Source: Acidiphilium acidophilum (GTDB lineage Bacteria > Pseudomonadota > Alphaproteobacteria > Acetobacterales > Acetobacteraceae). From it: 64,000 bases of DNA. The stretch is taken from assembly GCF_033842475.1 (NCBI RefSeq), contig NZ_JAWXYB010000008.1, positions 1 to 64,000 on the forward strand, written 5' to 3'. The translations under genes were made by a program, and so were the position numbers. The notes under the pieces are model-generated. The model did no database searches, was not told where the DNA came from, and worked only from the letters and a program-made list of their open reading frames with translations. Shown piece by piece: positions 17,503-25,266 of this stretch; the first letter of the stretch is position 1; each line of letters opens with the position of its first letter.

Positions 17503-18822
17503 ATGAAGACTGTGCCCATAGCCGGCCATGACGCCGACTACACGCGCCATGCGATATCAGGATCAGCCACCGGCCTACGCCGCATCACCCCCGCCATGTT
17601 GCCTGCCGAGGCGACGGCCGAGCGTTTCGCCGGGGGTGACATCACCCCCGGCCAGGCGCTTGCCGCACTCAAAGCCGCCGCGCCACGGCTGGGGATTTCC
17701 CCGCGCATGATTCATGCGATCGATTGGCTGTTCAGGTTTACCCAGCCCCAGGATTGGCAGCCTGGCGCACGGCCGATCGTGTGGCCCAGCTCATCGATGC
17801 AGGCAGCAGAACTGGGTGTGACCGAGACCCAGGCTCGGCGGATCAATCGGCACCTTGTCGAGCTTGGTTTGATCGTGATGCGCGATAGCCCGAACGCCAA
17901 ACGCTATGGCCGCCGCGATGCCAGGGGGCGGATCGTGGAGGGTTATGGGTTCGACCTCTCGCCGATCGGGGCGAGGATCGAGGAGTTTCGTGCAGCGGCT
18001 GAGGCGTATCGGGCCGAGCGCGCTTCGATTGCGCGCCTGCGTCGCCGGGCGACGATAGCGCGCAACAGCCTACGGCAGACTTGGCAGACCTATCACGAGC
18101 AGCGGATAGAGGACCCTGCCCTACCCACCCTTAGAGCCGCCGCGGAAGCCGCCAGCGCTGGTCTGCGTGGCATTGACGCGGCCGATGCATTGGCCATCGC
18201 AGTCGAGCGACTGGAAACAACCGCACGGACCGCTCGCCAAGCGCTAGAAATGGCCCTCGCATATGGCTCTAGTGCTGGTTCTGACTCTGTTGAAATGTCG
18301 GGCAGGCCAGACAAAAATGTGCGCCATACTACATCTACAACCGAAAATCTTAATCCTCCGGATACGGTACTGGCATCGAATGAATGTACTTCCGGGCAGC
18401 GCCAGGGGACTGAACAAAACAACGAGAAGCGCACAGACCGGGGATCGGTGATGAAAATCCGCCCGGACGAGCTGATCAGGATCGCGCCTCGCTTGAAACC
18501 ATACCTCCGGCGAGCATCGCCATCCTGGCCAGAGATCGTCGACGCGGCCGACTGGCTTCGTCACGACCTCGGCATATCAAAACCGCTTTGGGGCGATGCT
18601 TGCCTGACAATGGGACGAGAACAAGCAGCGATTGCCGTCGCGATCGTCTCCACCAAACCGGTCGAGCATTTCCGCACCACACCAGGGGGATATTTCAATG
18701 GGATGGTTGCGAAAGCGCGGGAGGGGGCGTTGCATTTGGACCGCACAATTTGGAGTTTTAGAACTGGCGGCGCTCGTTACCCAAGAACTCGCATTTCCCC
18801 GAATGATACCGGATATCCGTGA
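17503..18822 (+). CDS. repC: RepC-family plasmid replication initiator
   Basis: A 439-residue initiator of the alphaproteobacterial RepC family (PF03428), which binds the plasmid origin. The start at 17503 has CAGGAG eight bases upstream. The N-terminal domain shows LGISPRMIHAIDWLFRFTQPQDW and LGVTETQARRINRHLVELGLI, the winged-helix region, then YGFDLSPIGARIEEF. The C-terminal domain has WPEIVDAADWLRHDLGIS and FRTTPGGYFNGMVAKAREG, typical of RepC. Unlike repABC plasmids, the partition genes lie downstream of repC here. The first iterons begin inside its last codons. Confidence 0.9.
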   Translation: MKTVPIAGHDADYTRHAISGSATGLRRITPAMLPAEATAERFAGGDITPGQALAALKAAAPRLGISPRMIHAIDWLFRFTQPQDWQPGARPIVWPSSSMQAAELGVTETQARRINRHLVELGLIVMRDSPNAKRYGRRDARGRIVEGYGFDLSPIGARIEEFRAAAEAYRAERASIARLRRRATIARNSLRQTWQTYHEQRIEDPALPTLRAAAEAASAGLRGIDAADALAIAVERLETTARTARQALEMALAYGSSAGSDSVEMSGRPDKNVRHTTSTTENLNPPDTVLASNECTSGQRQGTEQNNEKRTDRGSVMKIRPDELIRIAPRLKPYLRRASPSWPEIVDAADWLRHDLGISKPLWGDACLTMGREQAAIAVAIVSTKPVEHFRTTPGGYFNGMVAKAREGALHLDRTIWSFRTGGARYPRTRISPNDTGYP

Positions 18823-18943
18823 GATACCGGGTATTCTGTCGATATCGCATATTTTTCAGATACCCGGTATGTGTGAGGTATTGGCTACCTATTGAATAGC
18901 CGGTATGTCATAGATAGAAGATATCCGGTTAATCCGGCTATTT
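18805..18943 (+). repeat. Iteron array 1 (eight 13-bp units phased at 18 bp)
   Basis: Units related to the palindrome GATACCGGTATC start at 18805, 18823, 18841, 18859, 18877, 18895, 18913 and 18931, exactly 18 bp apart. The clearest are GATACCGGATATC, GATACCGGGTATT and GATACCCGGTATG; the later ones are degenerate. The array spans the end of repC and the parA promoter region. A parS-type centromere and parA operator is the favoured reading; RepC origin iterons are the alternative. Confidence 0.85.
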
Positions 18944-18961
18944 CAGCGGTGAGGAGTTGCT

Positions 18962-19654
18962 ATGCCAACGATTGTTTTTGCAAGCAGCAAGGGTGGTGTG
19001 GGTAAAACGACATCTGCCTTGGCCTTGAGCTTCGTCCTTGCGCATAGCGGTGTGCGAACGACGTTGATCGATGCAGATCCGAATGCCCCTCTGGTTCGGT
19101 GGGCCAATAGATTCCCCGACGGCCTGCCTTCTGGCCTGACCGTTAAGGGTGGACTCGGAAGCGAAGTTGCAGAGGTCATTGATAGTGCGACAGATCCATT
19201 TGTCATTGTTGACCTTGAAGGGAGTAAAAATGTCGAGGTCTCAGTTGGATTGGGGCGAGCTGATCTTGCACTAATTCCCATGAAGGGATCGCAATTAGAT
19301 GCCGATGAGGCCGCAAGTGTCATTAAGCTTATCCGGCGGCAAGAGTTGGTATTCCGCCGTAAAATCCCGTTTAGGGTATTTTTTTCGCAGACGTCGCCAG
19401 TGATTGCTGATCGCGGGATGCGCGACATCGAATCGCAACTTCGAGATCAGGGAATTCCGACATTACGTGTGGCTATGATGGATCGTGCGGCGTTCAAGGC
19501 GCCATTCAGGCTAGGTGGCAGCATTTACAGCCTCACCGCGGCCGATGTCCGACAGCCTGGGGTAGCAATTGATAATGCAGAGGCCTTCGCTGCCGAAATC
19601 AACGACGTACTAATCACAGAGCATAAAATCAGGGCAGGAGAGGAGGCGGCATGA
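18962..19654 (+). CDS. parA: ParA partition ATPase
   Basis: A 230-residue ParA/MinD-type ATPase for plasmid segregation. The deviant Walker A SKGGVGKTT is at residues 9-17, LIDADPNAPLVRW follows, and FVIVDLEGSKN is the Walker B strand. There is no N-terminal DNA-binding domain, so it is the short type (ParA Ib-like), which usually works with a small ribbon-helix-helix partner and a repeat-type centromere. Both are present here. It overlaps the next gene by four bases (ATGA). Confidence 0.93.
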   Translation: MPTIVFASSKGGVGKTTSALALSFVLAHSGVRTTLIDADPNAPLVRWANRFPDGLPSGLTVKGGLGSEVAEVIDSATDPFVIVDLEGSKNVEVSVGLGRADLALIPMKGSQLDADEAASVIKLIRRQELVFRRKIPFRVFFSQTSPVIADRGMRDIESQLRDQGIPTLRVAMMDRAAFKAPFRLGGSIYSLTAADVRQPGVAIDNAEAFAAEINDVLITEHKIRAGEEAA

Positions 19655-19962
19655 TGACCGAGCCAAAGCGAGGCCTTAAAATCGATTTTAATGGGGCGAT
19701 CGAAGCAGTTTCGGCACGGCCCAAGATCGAACGTGGGATCACCAATGCTGCGATTGAGGATGCAAAAAAGGAGGGTTTTGCTGGGCGAGCAGATGGCATG
19801 AAAATTGATCGCCGTACGCTAAGAAAAAGCGCGCGCACGGCGCAACTCAATATGAAGTTGCGACCCGAGATTCGCGATGAATTCCATCGTGCAGCTCTTG
19901 GGTTCGAGACGCTGGAGGCGTTTATTGAACATCTACTTCAGCTTCACCGAAGCACGCAGTAG
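19651..19962 (+). CDS. Small centromere-binding (ParB-like) protein
   Basis: A 103-residue protein coupled to parA (ATGATG start region). The N-terminal half is basic and probably flexible. The C-terminal half (TAQLNMKLRPEIRDEFHRAAL then FETLEAFIEHLLQLH) fits a beta strand plus two helices of the ribbon-helix-helix class, as in plasmid partner proteins of short ParAs. The stop codon abuts iteron array 2. It likely binds the 13-bp palindromes on both sides of the operon. Confidence 0.75.
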   Translation: MMTEPKRGLKIDFNGAIEAVSARPKIERGITNAAIEDAKKEGFAGRADGMKIDRRTLRKSARTAQLNMKLRPEIRDEFHRAALGFETLEAFIEHLLQLHRSTQ

Positions 19963-20010
19963 ATATCGGGTATCATTAAGATACCGGATATCTATATCGT
20001 ACCGGGTATC
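19962..20010 (+). repeat. Iteron array 2 (three 13-bp units phased at 18 bp)
   Basis: GATATCGGGTATC (19962), GATACCGGATATC (19980) and CGTACCGGGTATC (19998) match the array 1 units and keep the same 18-bp phase. The array begins at the end of the parB-like gene and ends directly against the truncated MucR pseudogene. With array 1 it brackets the parA-parB operon. Confidence 0.85.
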
Positions 20011-20012
20011 GT

Positions 20013-20262
20013 CAGTCTTCAACGATTACATTATCTGCCTTGAAGATGGGTTGAGACTGAAGATACTCCGGCGGCATATAACATGACGCCAGACCAGTAC
20101 CGCGCACGCTGGCAACTTCCCCCTGAATATCCCATGGTCGCTCCCTCCTACGCTGCAACCCGTTCCGCTCTTGCGAAAGGAAGAGGACTCGGAAGAAAAC
20201 CCGCACCGGTCGATCCGATTTCACCGGCGGCTGTCGCATTGCGTAAGAAGAAAGTTGCCTGA
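20013..20262 (+). pseudogene. MucR/Ros-family regulator, broken copy
   Basis: The plus strand reads SVFNDYIICLEDG, a short internal gap, then MTPDQYRARWQLPPEYPMVAP and a tail ending RKKKVA. This is a close relative of the intact MucR-like gene at 52898-53356. Compared with that gene, about 11 bases are missing where RRHLKSSFN should be encoded (near 20080), so the two halves are in different frames. The N-terminal 60 or so residues are also absent, the break coinciding with iteron array 2. Confidence 0.85.
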
Positions 20263-20378
20263 AACCGACCACGGATCTTTTCGAGGGTCCGTCTGCAACG
20301 GGGGCTGAGCTGGGCCTTTGCGAGTTCCCGATCACCCCCCTCACGTATGTAACAGCCACATAGACAGGAAAAAATGCG

Positions 20379-20621
20379 ATGAAACGAAACATGTTGCTTG
20401 GTGTTATGCTGGTGGGGACGGCGTTCGCTCTTTCTGGATGTGGGTATACGCCCGGTAGCCGCGCACTTTCCGGCGGCGCAATTGGTGCCGGCACGGGAGC
20501 GGTGATTGGTGCGGTTACGGGTACTGGGCCGGCGGGCGGAGCCTTGATCGGCGGTGCTCTTGGTGCTGTGGCCGGTGCGGTCACCAATCCGAGCACCATT
20601 AATCTGGGCCATCCACTTTAA
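20379..20621 (+). CDS. Glycine-zipper lipoprotein
   Basis: An 80-residue protein with a signal peptide ending in the lipobox ALSGC (Cys at about 21). Glycine-zipper repeats of the GxxxG type follow (GGAIGAGTGAVIGAVTGTG, GGALIGGALGAVAGAV). It resembles small outer-membrane lipoproteins of the osmotically inducible or YMGG type, whose function is mostly structural or stress related. AGGAAAA lies upstream of the ATG. It has no operon partner. Confidence 0.8.
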   Translation: MKRNMLLGVMLVGTAFALSGCGYTPGSRALSGGAIGAGTGAVIGAVTGTGPAGGALIGGALGAVAGAVTNPSTINLGHPL

Positions 20622-20662
20622 CATGGACGGATGGATGTCCGACTACATAGAAGGAGATAGAT

Positions 20663-20872
20663 ATGGGAACAACGGCATTCGGCCCCCCCGTAGCGCCGCG
20701 ACCGCTGCAATCGGTCTTGACCGGCGCGGCACGCCATAACTTGAATCTGCCTTCCGGACATCCAGTTGCTGCACGGCGATCACCGCGGTCGCGCCAGACA
20801 CTTACGGGAGGCATTCGTGCTGACACGCGTCGCGATTTACGAGGGAACCATCGAAGCTGGACGAGAGGATGA
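20663..20872 (+). CDS. Short ORF with a strong ribosome binding site, probably a remnant
   Basis: A 69-residue frame whose ATG is preceded by GAAGGAGATAGAT, one of the best ribosome binding sites in the window. The first third (MGTTAFGPPVAPRPL) looks coding, while the rest is Arg-rich and overlaps the next gene by 56 bases in another frame. It is probably the 5' end of a gene lost by deletion, or a leader peptide for the two genes downstream. Not recognised. Confidence 0.3.
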   Translation: MGTTAFGPPVAPRPLQSVLTGAARHNLNLPSGHPVAARRSPRSRQTLTGGIRADTRRDLRGNHRSWTRG

Positions 20873-21158
20873 ATTTTTTGCGCGTGTGAAATCCGAACTG
20901 GAGCCGATGTGGCGAAAGTTTCCTCAGGTCACGGCGGTGCGAGTGTTACGAACGACCCAGGCTGATGCTGACGCTCGTCCGACGCCGATGATCCTCGAGA
21001 TGGATTTTCCTTCGATGGCCGCGATTGAGGCCGCCCTTAAGTCTGATATCCTGCCGAAGGCGCATCAGGCCACGCTTGAGGTCATGAAATTGTTCAAGGG
21101 GCGGTTCTATCATCTGGTGATGGAATCGACTTCTCTGACGCCGGACAGTTCGAGTTAA
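20817..21158 (+). CDS. EthD-like dimeric alpha-beta barrel protein
   Basis: A 113-residue protein. The GTG at 20817 is chosen because GGGAGG lies six bases upstream. The start TRVAIYEGTIEAGREDEFFA, the later LEMDFPSMAAIEAALKSD and a final GRFYHLVME fit the ferredoxin-like alpha-beta fold of EthD or antibiotic-monooxygenase-like proteins. These often act as small-molecule-degrading or binding partners. It ends three bases before the HbpS-like gene, so the two form an operon. Specific substrate unknown. Confidence 0.7.
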   Translation: MLTRVAIYEGTIEAGREDEFFARVKSELEPMWRKFPQVTAVRVLRTTQADADARPTPMILEMDFPSMAAIEAALKSDILPKAHQATLEVMKLFKGRFYHLVMESTSLTPDSSS

Positions 21159-21161
21159 GGC

Positions 21162-21572
21162 ATGCAGACCCGGCCGATACTGGTTGCCGCGGATGTGCGG
21201 GTTCTCATGCAGGCGGCGCGGGCCGAGGCTGAGCGCCGGGGCTTCGAGGTCAGTATCGCGGTGGTCGATCATGCCGGCGTGCTGTTGGCGCTGGATCGTC
21301 TTGACGGGGCTCGGCTGCACACACCAGAGGCGGCCTGGCTGAAGGCGCGCACGGCAGCCATTGTCCGGTCTCCGACTGCGGTGCTCCAGGATCAGGTGAA
21401 GGGTAACCCCGCGTTGCTGGCGTTTCCCGGTCGCCTGCCACTCGCCGGCGGGGTTCCCCTGTTATACCGTGAAATGGTTGTGGGTGGTGTCGGGTCCTCG
21501 GGAGGGTCGCCAGAAGACGATGAAACTCTTTGCGCGACAGTGCTCAGCGCTCTGGCCGGACTCTATCCTTAA
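21162..21572 (+). CDS. GlcG/HbpS family protein
   Basis: A 136-residue protein of the GlcG/HbpS family (PF03928, formerly DUF336). The family hallmarks are visible: an early helix AARAEAERRGFEVSIAVVD, then GVLLALDRLDGA, and late GGVPLLYREMVVGGVGSSGG. Members bind haem or cobalamin-like cofactors or accompany glycolate and diol metabolism. It is the second gene of a two-gene cargo operon with the EthD-like protein. Confidence 0.85.
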   Translation: MQTRPILVAADVRVLMQAARAEAERRGFEVSIAVVDHAGVLLALDRLDGARLHTPEAAWLKARTAAIVRSPTAVLQDQVKGNPALLAFPGRLPLAGGVPLLYREMVVGGVGSSGGSPEDDETLCATVLSALAGLYP

Positions 21573-21745
21573 GAGGATCCAGATCAGCGGGTCGCCAAGG
21601 GGCAGGTAGCGACCGCCCGCAGCAACGGACAGGTAGAGCTGGAACTGGGGGCCAACCATGTGGCGGATAGGTCAATAGGTTGTTTCGATTGGCTTTTTCA
21701 TCGCGATCATGATGCCGCTGCGGTGATCTACACGCGATAAGCCCG

Positions 21746-21784
21746 ATTATCGCGCGTGGTGGAATTGTTCGGGGGTATATCGGG
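21746..21784 (+). repeat. 39-bp dispersed repeat, copy 1
   Basis: Core ATTATCGCGCGTGGTGGAAT then TGTTCGGGGGTATATCGGG. Copies 2 and 3 are at 24294-24332 and 25267-25305, same orientation, with only a few mismatches. In this copy the left edge forms a hairpin with the preceding bases (CGCGATAA, 6-base loop, TTATCGCG). The gap 21573-21962 contains no gene that I can support. Confidence 0.85.
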
Positions 21785-21962
21785 GGAGGGGAGGGGGCAG
21801 GAAAACGAAGAGTGTTTTTCCGGCCGGAAGACGGCATGTCGGTTCCCAGGCTTGGGTGGTTCGCCTACGCGGCGCGGTGACGAGGGTTGCCAGATTGCGC
21901 GCCCCTATCCGGCCCAGTGCCTGCGGAGCTGTCAGCTTTGGGCAATTTTGGTAGCACCAGCG

Positions 21963-22481
21963 TCACCCAGCCTGGATTATGATTCTGGAGATATGAGCCT
22001 CAATGGCCATCACTGCCTCCTCCGCCGTGAGGCAAGCGGTATCGATGCTAAAGTGTGGATCAGACCACGGTTCGAAATGATGGGTTGCCACTGATTGCCA
22101 TGTCGGTGGTGATAGTCCGGGAATATCGGAGGGGCGCTCCTCGACCCGGCGTCGATGCTCGGTAGCGTCAGAGCAGACAACCTCCACCTCGACCAACCGG
22201 GCCGAAACGCTTGCCGCCACGGCGCCCCAGCCCGCACGGCTTTCGGCTACCGGGTTGACGCTGTCGGCGACGACTATGTGACCGAGGGCAAGATTACTCG
22301 TCGCCAAGGCGTTTGCCACTTGGTATCCGGCTGGCCCGATGTCGCCAGCCAGCACCCCAGCGTCTCGTATCGCTTGCTCGATCACGTCAATGCGGAGGTA
22401 GATTGCACCGACACGACGAGCGAGCGCCTGCGCGATCGTCGTCTTCCCCGTTCCGGGAAGGCCGCCGAACGCGATCAGCAT
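21963..22481 (-). CDS. AAA-type P-loop kinase
   Basis: A 172-residue small P-loop kinase (AAA_33 or zeta-toxin-like fold). It begins MLIAFGGLPGTGKTTIAQAL, with Walker A GLPGTGKTT at residues 7-15. YLRIDVIEQAI follows, then a lid-like region with RRRVEERPSDIPGL. Such proteins phosphorylate small molecules or nucleotide sugars. The start at 22481 was chosen because it places the P-loop at the N-terminus as in the family. No antitoxin-like partner is adjacent, so a zeta toxin is less likely than a metabolic or resistance kinase. Confidence 0.75.
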   Translation of the reverse strand: MLIAFGGLPGTGKTTIAQALARRVGAIYLRIDVIEQAIRDAGVLAGDIGPAGYQVANALATSNLALGHIVVADSVNPVAESRAGWGAVAASVSARLVEVEVVCSDATEHRRRVEERPSDIPGLSPPTWQSVATHHFEPWSDPHFSIDTACLTAEEAVMAIEAHISRIIIQAG

Positions 22482-22524
22482 AGCGGGACATCCCCGGCGA
22501 GTTGGCCCATGATGAGCGCGTGCA

Positions 22525-22662
22525 TCACCGCCACAGCCCTTCGAACCGCCGACCTGAAGTGCGCGTGTAGTGGAGCGCAAACCCCAGGAGCGCCGCAGCG
22601 TAGGCGGATCCACGTTCGGCAGTCCGGAAAGCGTCGAGAATGTTGAAGTACAGTTTCTTCAT
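22525..22662 (-). CDS. Possible 45-residue small protein
   Basis: The minus-strand frame reads MKKLYFNILDAFRTAERGSA then YAAALLGFALHYTRTSG and ends GLWR. The composition looks protein-like, with an amphipathic helix, and the frame is open upstream for several codons (DPSDP before the Met). It may be a real small gene or the remnant of one. No family recognised; the rest of 22482-22783 is non-coding. Confidence 0.3.
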   Translation of the reverse strand: MKKLYFNILDAFRTAERGSAYAAALLGFALHYTRTSGRRFEGLWR

Positions 22663-22783
22663 CGGGTCGGATGGATCATGGAGGCGGGGGCCGCACTCAA
22701 ACTTTACCCCGGGTTCGGCAAGGTTCTCGTTTGCTCAATAGGCAGAATTGCCCGGTCACCTGACAACGACCATGGGTCATTTT

Positions 22784-23068
22784 TTAGGCTGCCTCCAGAA
22801 CGCGCATTTCCACGTGAAGACCCGCCGCCACAGCCATGTTCACCAAGGTATCCAGCCCAAACAGGTTGATTTTACCACGCAGCAGATCAGAGACACGCGG
22901 CTGCGTGACGCCGAACAGTTTGGCGGCCTGGGTCTGACTCAATCCCTTGGCCCGGATATGCGCTTCCAGCGCCCGCATGAGCGCAGAGCGGAGCTTCATG
23001 TTTTCAGCTTCGGCCGGGGTGTCCTCGATGGCGTCCCAGATGCTCGCAAATGTCTGTTCTTCGCTCAT
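22784..23068 (-). CDS. HigA-type XRE antitoxin
   Basis: A 94-residue antitoxin with a helix-turn-helix at about 44-70 (GLSQTQAAKLFGVTQPRVSDLLRGK) followed by FGLDTLVNMAVAAGLHVEM. It is of the class found with Gp49-like HigB toxins. It would neutralise the toxin and repress the operon. The toxin gene comes first and the two overlap by four bases (ATGA), the usual order for higBA. Confidence 0.88.
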   Translation of the reverse strand: MSEEQTFASIWDAIEDTPAEAENMKLRSALMRALEAHIRAKGLSQTQAAKLFGVTQPRVSDLLRGKINLFGLDTLVNMAVAAGLHVEMRVLEAA

Positions 23069-23412
23069 GCCTTCAACTCCTTCACCAAATCCCGGTAGCG
23101 CCTCTCTGCCAAATCCAGATCGGCCTTGCTCGTCGCCTGCGTCATCTTCTGAAAACAGTGCAGGACGTAGACCGCATCAGCGAACTTTGCGACATAGATC
23201 ACCCAAAACGCGCCTGCCTCATCCCGAATCCTGATTTCCTGCACGCCTTGCCCGACTGCGGCCATGGGCTTCCAATCGGTCGGCGGCTCTCCGTTCTGCA
23301 CCTTGTCGATCTGGTAGCCCGCTTCTCGGCGGGCTGACGCTGGGAAGGCGCGGAGGTCTTCCAATGAAGTGCCCCGGAACGTCGCGGGCTTGAGCGTGAA
23401 GCTATCAACCAT
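23065..23412 (-). CDS. HigB/RelE-superfamily toxin (Gp49-like)
   Basis: A 115-residue toxin of the phage-derived Gp49-like/HigB family, a ribosome-dependent mRNA interferase. Typical features are LEDLRAFPASARREAGYQI, then GVQEIRIRDEAGAFWVIYVAKFADAVYVLHCFQKMTQ (spanning residues of the RelE fold), and a terminal helix with AERRYRDLV. AT-rich sequence upstream (23413-23450) probably holds the promoter. Confidence 0.88.
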   Translation of the reverse strand: MVDSFTLKPATFRGTSLEDLRAFPASARREAGYQIDKVQNGEPPTDWKPMAAVGQGVQEIRIRDEAGAFWVIYVAKFADAVYVLHCFQKMTQATSKADLDLAERRYRDLVKELKA

Positions 23413-23596
23413 AACGAGCTATATAAGTTTTTGTATGATCACGCAAGCCATTTCCTGCTCCCGTCGACCGATTGGTGGACAGCGGATACACTTAACTGGG
23501 GGTGCCAGATCATCGCGCGAATTCGATCATGACCACCTGCGAGCGCCACCGTCCGATTATGGCTCCGCAAATGCGTTGCAAAGCGGGATCCATTTT

Positions 23597-23617
23597 GTTA
23601 TACTAAAATATAATATT
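23597..23617 (+). promoter_or_regulatory. AT-rich promoter/operator of the mazEF pair
   Basis: GTTATACTAAAATATAATATT, 12 bases before the mazE start, contains overlapping -10-like hexamers (TATACT, TATAAT) and is nearly palindromic, which fits autorepression by the MazE-MazF complex. The surrounding DNA is much richer in GC. Confidence 0.5.
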
Positions 23618-23628
23618 TCGAGGACATC

Positions 23629-23886
23629 ATGCACATAACCAATCTGCGCAAAGTCGGTGGTTCGATTATGCTCGCCGTGCCACCTGCGTTGCTCGATGTT
23701 CTCCATCTTGCTGCCGGCGCCAGGGTCGGGCTCGCGGTGGATAACGGACGCCTTGTGGTCGAACCAGCCAAACGCCCCCGCTACACGCTGGACGAGTTAC
23801 TGGCGCAATGCGATCCTGCGGCTGAGTTGACCGCCGAAGACCGTGAATGGCTCGACGCCAAACCGGTCGGCCGCGAACTGCTATAA
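23629..23886 (+). CDS. mazE: MazE-type antitoxin
   Basis: An 85-residue antitoxin with an AbrB/MazE swapped-hairpin DNA-binding domain: ITNLRKVGGSIMLAVPPALL then GARVGLAVDNGRLVVEP at residues 3-50. The toxin-binding tail has YTLDELLAQCDP. Its stop overlaps the mazF start by one base. It acts with MazF as a growth-control and plasmid-maintenance module. Confidence 0.9.
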   Translation: MHITNLRKVGGSIMLAVPPALLDVLHLAAGARVGLAVDNGRLVVEPAKRPRYTLDELLAQCDPAAELTAEDREWLDAKPVGRELL

Positions 23887-24218
23887 TGGAGCGGGGTGAC
23901 ATCTATCTCGTCTCGTTTGATTCCATGTCGGGGCACGAGCAGCAGGGGACACGACCTGTACTGCTCGTGTCGCCGGGTGCGTTCAATCGCCTGACCAAGA
24001 CGCCCGTAGTGCTACCGATCACGACCGGCGGCAATTTCGCCCGCACGGCTGGGTTCACGGTGTCGCTTTCCGGCGCGCGCATTCAGACGACGGGCGTTGT
24101 GCGCTGCGATCAGCCGCGCGCCCTCGACATCGGAGCCCGGAAAGGCCGCAAGCTCGAAAGTCTGCCACCAGCCATCATGGATGACGTACTGGCGAAGCTC
24201 GCGACGATCATGGAGTAA
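23886..24218 (+). CDS. mazF: MazF/PemK-type endoribonuclease toxin
   Basis: A 110-residue toxin starting MERGDIYLVSFD, the canonical MazF/PemK opening. RPVLLVSPGAFN and TPVVLPITTGGNFAR follow, then GVVRCDQPRALD with the conserved CDQ segment. The fold cleaves mRNA at specific short sequences. The open frame extends upstream, but the ATG at 23886 matches the family start and couples to mazE. Confidence 0.92.
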   Translation: MERGDIYLVSFDSMSGHEQQGTRPVLLVSPGAFNRLTKTPVVLPITTGGNFARTAGFTVSLSGARIQTTGVVRCDQPRALDIGARKGRKLESLPPAIMDDVLAKLATIME

Positions 24219-24293
24219 TTGCAGCTGACTTTGTCCGGTAAGCGACCACCGAATCGGGAGATGGCGGCTCCGAGCATTGGCACGAGAAGGTGG

Positions 24294-24332
24294 ACTATCG
24301 CGCGTGGTGGAATTGTTCGGGGGGATATCGGG
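24294..24332 (+). repeat. 39-bp dispersed repeat, copy 2
   Basis: ACTATCGCGCGTGGTGGAAT then TGTTCGGGGGGATATCGGG, between convergent mazF and vapC. The next bases (GGAGGGG) are also shared with copy 1. The gap 24219-24478 holds nothing else that I can identify. Confidence 0.85.
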
Positions 24333-24478
24333 GGAGGGGTGCCGCGCCAAGTGGCCGCTGCACCAAAATGTCCCGCCGATCGCAAACTCATCGTGGCGTA
24401 TGTGCCCAACCGCATCGGATACCGGATTGCTGCGGGAGTTAGGTATGGTTTTGCCGATCTTATCTGTGACATCGCCGG

Positions 24479-24901
24479 TCATGAAACCTGCCAGGGATTC
24501 ACAAGCGTCACACCGCAGCCATCAAACCCTTTGGTATCGCGCGTGACCACCGATGCGTTGTGAGACACGGCGACCGCGGCAATCATGAGGTCAAGCGGCG
24601 CAGTCGGGCGGCCCGTGCGTCGGCGCGCGGCGACGATCTCAGCGTAGGCCGCTGTCGCATCCGTGTCGAAGGGAAGGATGCGGTCCTCGAAATCCTCGGT
24701 GAAAATGCCGCGCGCGGCAGCTTCAAGTTCGCGGTGCCTGCGCCCTTCAGGCATAATCGCCAGGCCAGAGAGAACCTCCGCCTGCGAGATTGCGGTGGTA
24801 TACAGCAGATCGTCGGGTTGGCGCGCCAGCCACGCAGCGACTTCGAGCGCGGGACGCGGCCGCATGATCTCCGACAGGACATTGGTGTCCAGGATCAGCA
24901 T
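24479..24901 (-). CDS. vapC: VapC/FitB-type PIN-domain toxin
   Basis: A 140-residue PIN ribonuclease. The acidic catalytic residues appear in LILDTNVLSEIM (Asp5), TTAISQAEVLSG (Glu), RPTAPLDLMIAAVA (Asp) and VVTRDTKGF (Asp). These toxins cleave tRNA or rRNA. It follows its antitoxin with a one-base overlap. The FitB-like details (SEIMRPRP, GLAIMPEGRRH) suit the FitA-type partner upstream. Confidence 0.92.
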   Translation of the reverse strand: MLILDTNVLSEIMRPRPALEVAAWLARQPDDLLYTTAISQAEVLSGLAIMPEGRRHRELEAAARGIFTEDFEDRILPFDTDATAAYAEIVAARRRTGRPTAPLDLMIAAVAVSHNASVVTRDTKGFDGCGVTLVNPWQVS

Positions 24902-25149
24902 CAGTCGAACCGGGGTGGATCGCGGTCCAGTTCGCGCGGCGGCAGTTCCAACTCAATGCCGCCCAAAGGCTCAACACGGGCACGGATGCGCTCATACAAA
25001 TTGCGCCTGGGACGCTGCTCCGGTTCTTTCAGAGTCGCCTGCAGGATGCTGCGCAGTTCCGCCTCCATCGAGTGGCCATGTTGGGCGGCTCGCACCCGCA
25101 GCCGCTCCTTGATCGCGGGATCAAGGTTTCGGATCGTGATGCTGCTCAT
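24901..25149 (-). CDS. vapB: FitA/VapB-type ribbon-helix-helix antitoxin
   Basis: An 82-residue antitoxin opening SSITIRNLDPAIKERLRVRA, followed by HGHSMEAELRSILQATL, a classical FitA/Arc-type ribbon-helix-helix domain. The C-terminal part wraps the toxin. The start at 25149 was chosen because it places the ribbon strand at the N-terminus. Confidence 0.9.
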   Translation of the reverse strand: MSSITIRNLDPAIKERLRVRAAQHGHSMEAELRSILQATLKEPEQRPRRNLYERIRARVEPLGGIELELPPRELDRDPPRFD

Positions 25150-25266
25150 GGGTCGTGAGCCTTCGTTTATCTGCATAGGGACCGTTTGTAGCACTGCCAT
25201 CAATGATGTCAAAGATCTCGACGATTGCAGATTTTCGGCTTGCTGCTTCGGAGGCTTATAACTCAC

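Noticed and set aside
18805-20010. CRISPR array
   Set aside because: The units are 13-bp palindromes at 18-bp spacing with only 5-bp gaps, far too short for spacers, and no cas genes are present.
21963-22481. Zeta toxin of an epsilon-zeta module
   Set aside because: The P-loop fits, but there is no epsilon-like antitoxin next to it and the protein is shorter than zeta toxins.
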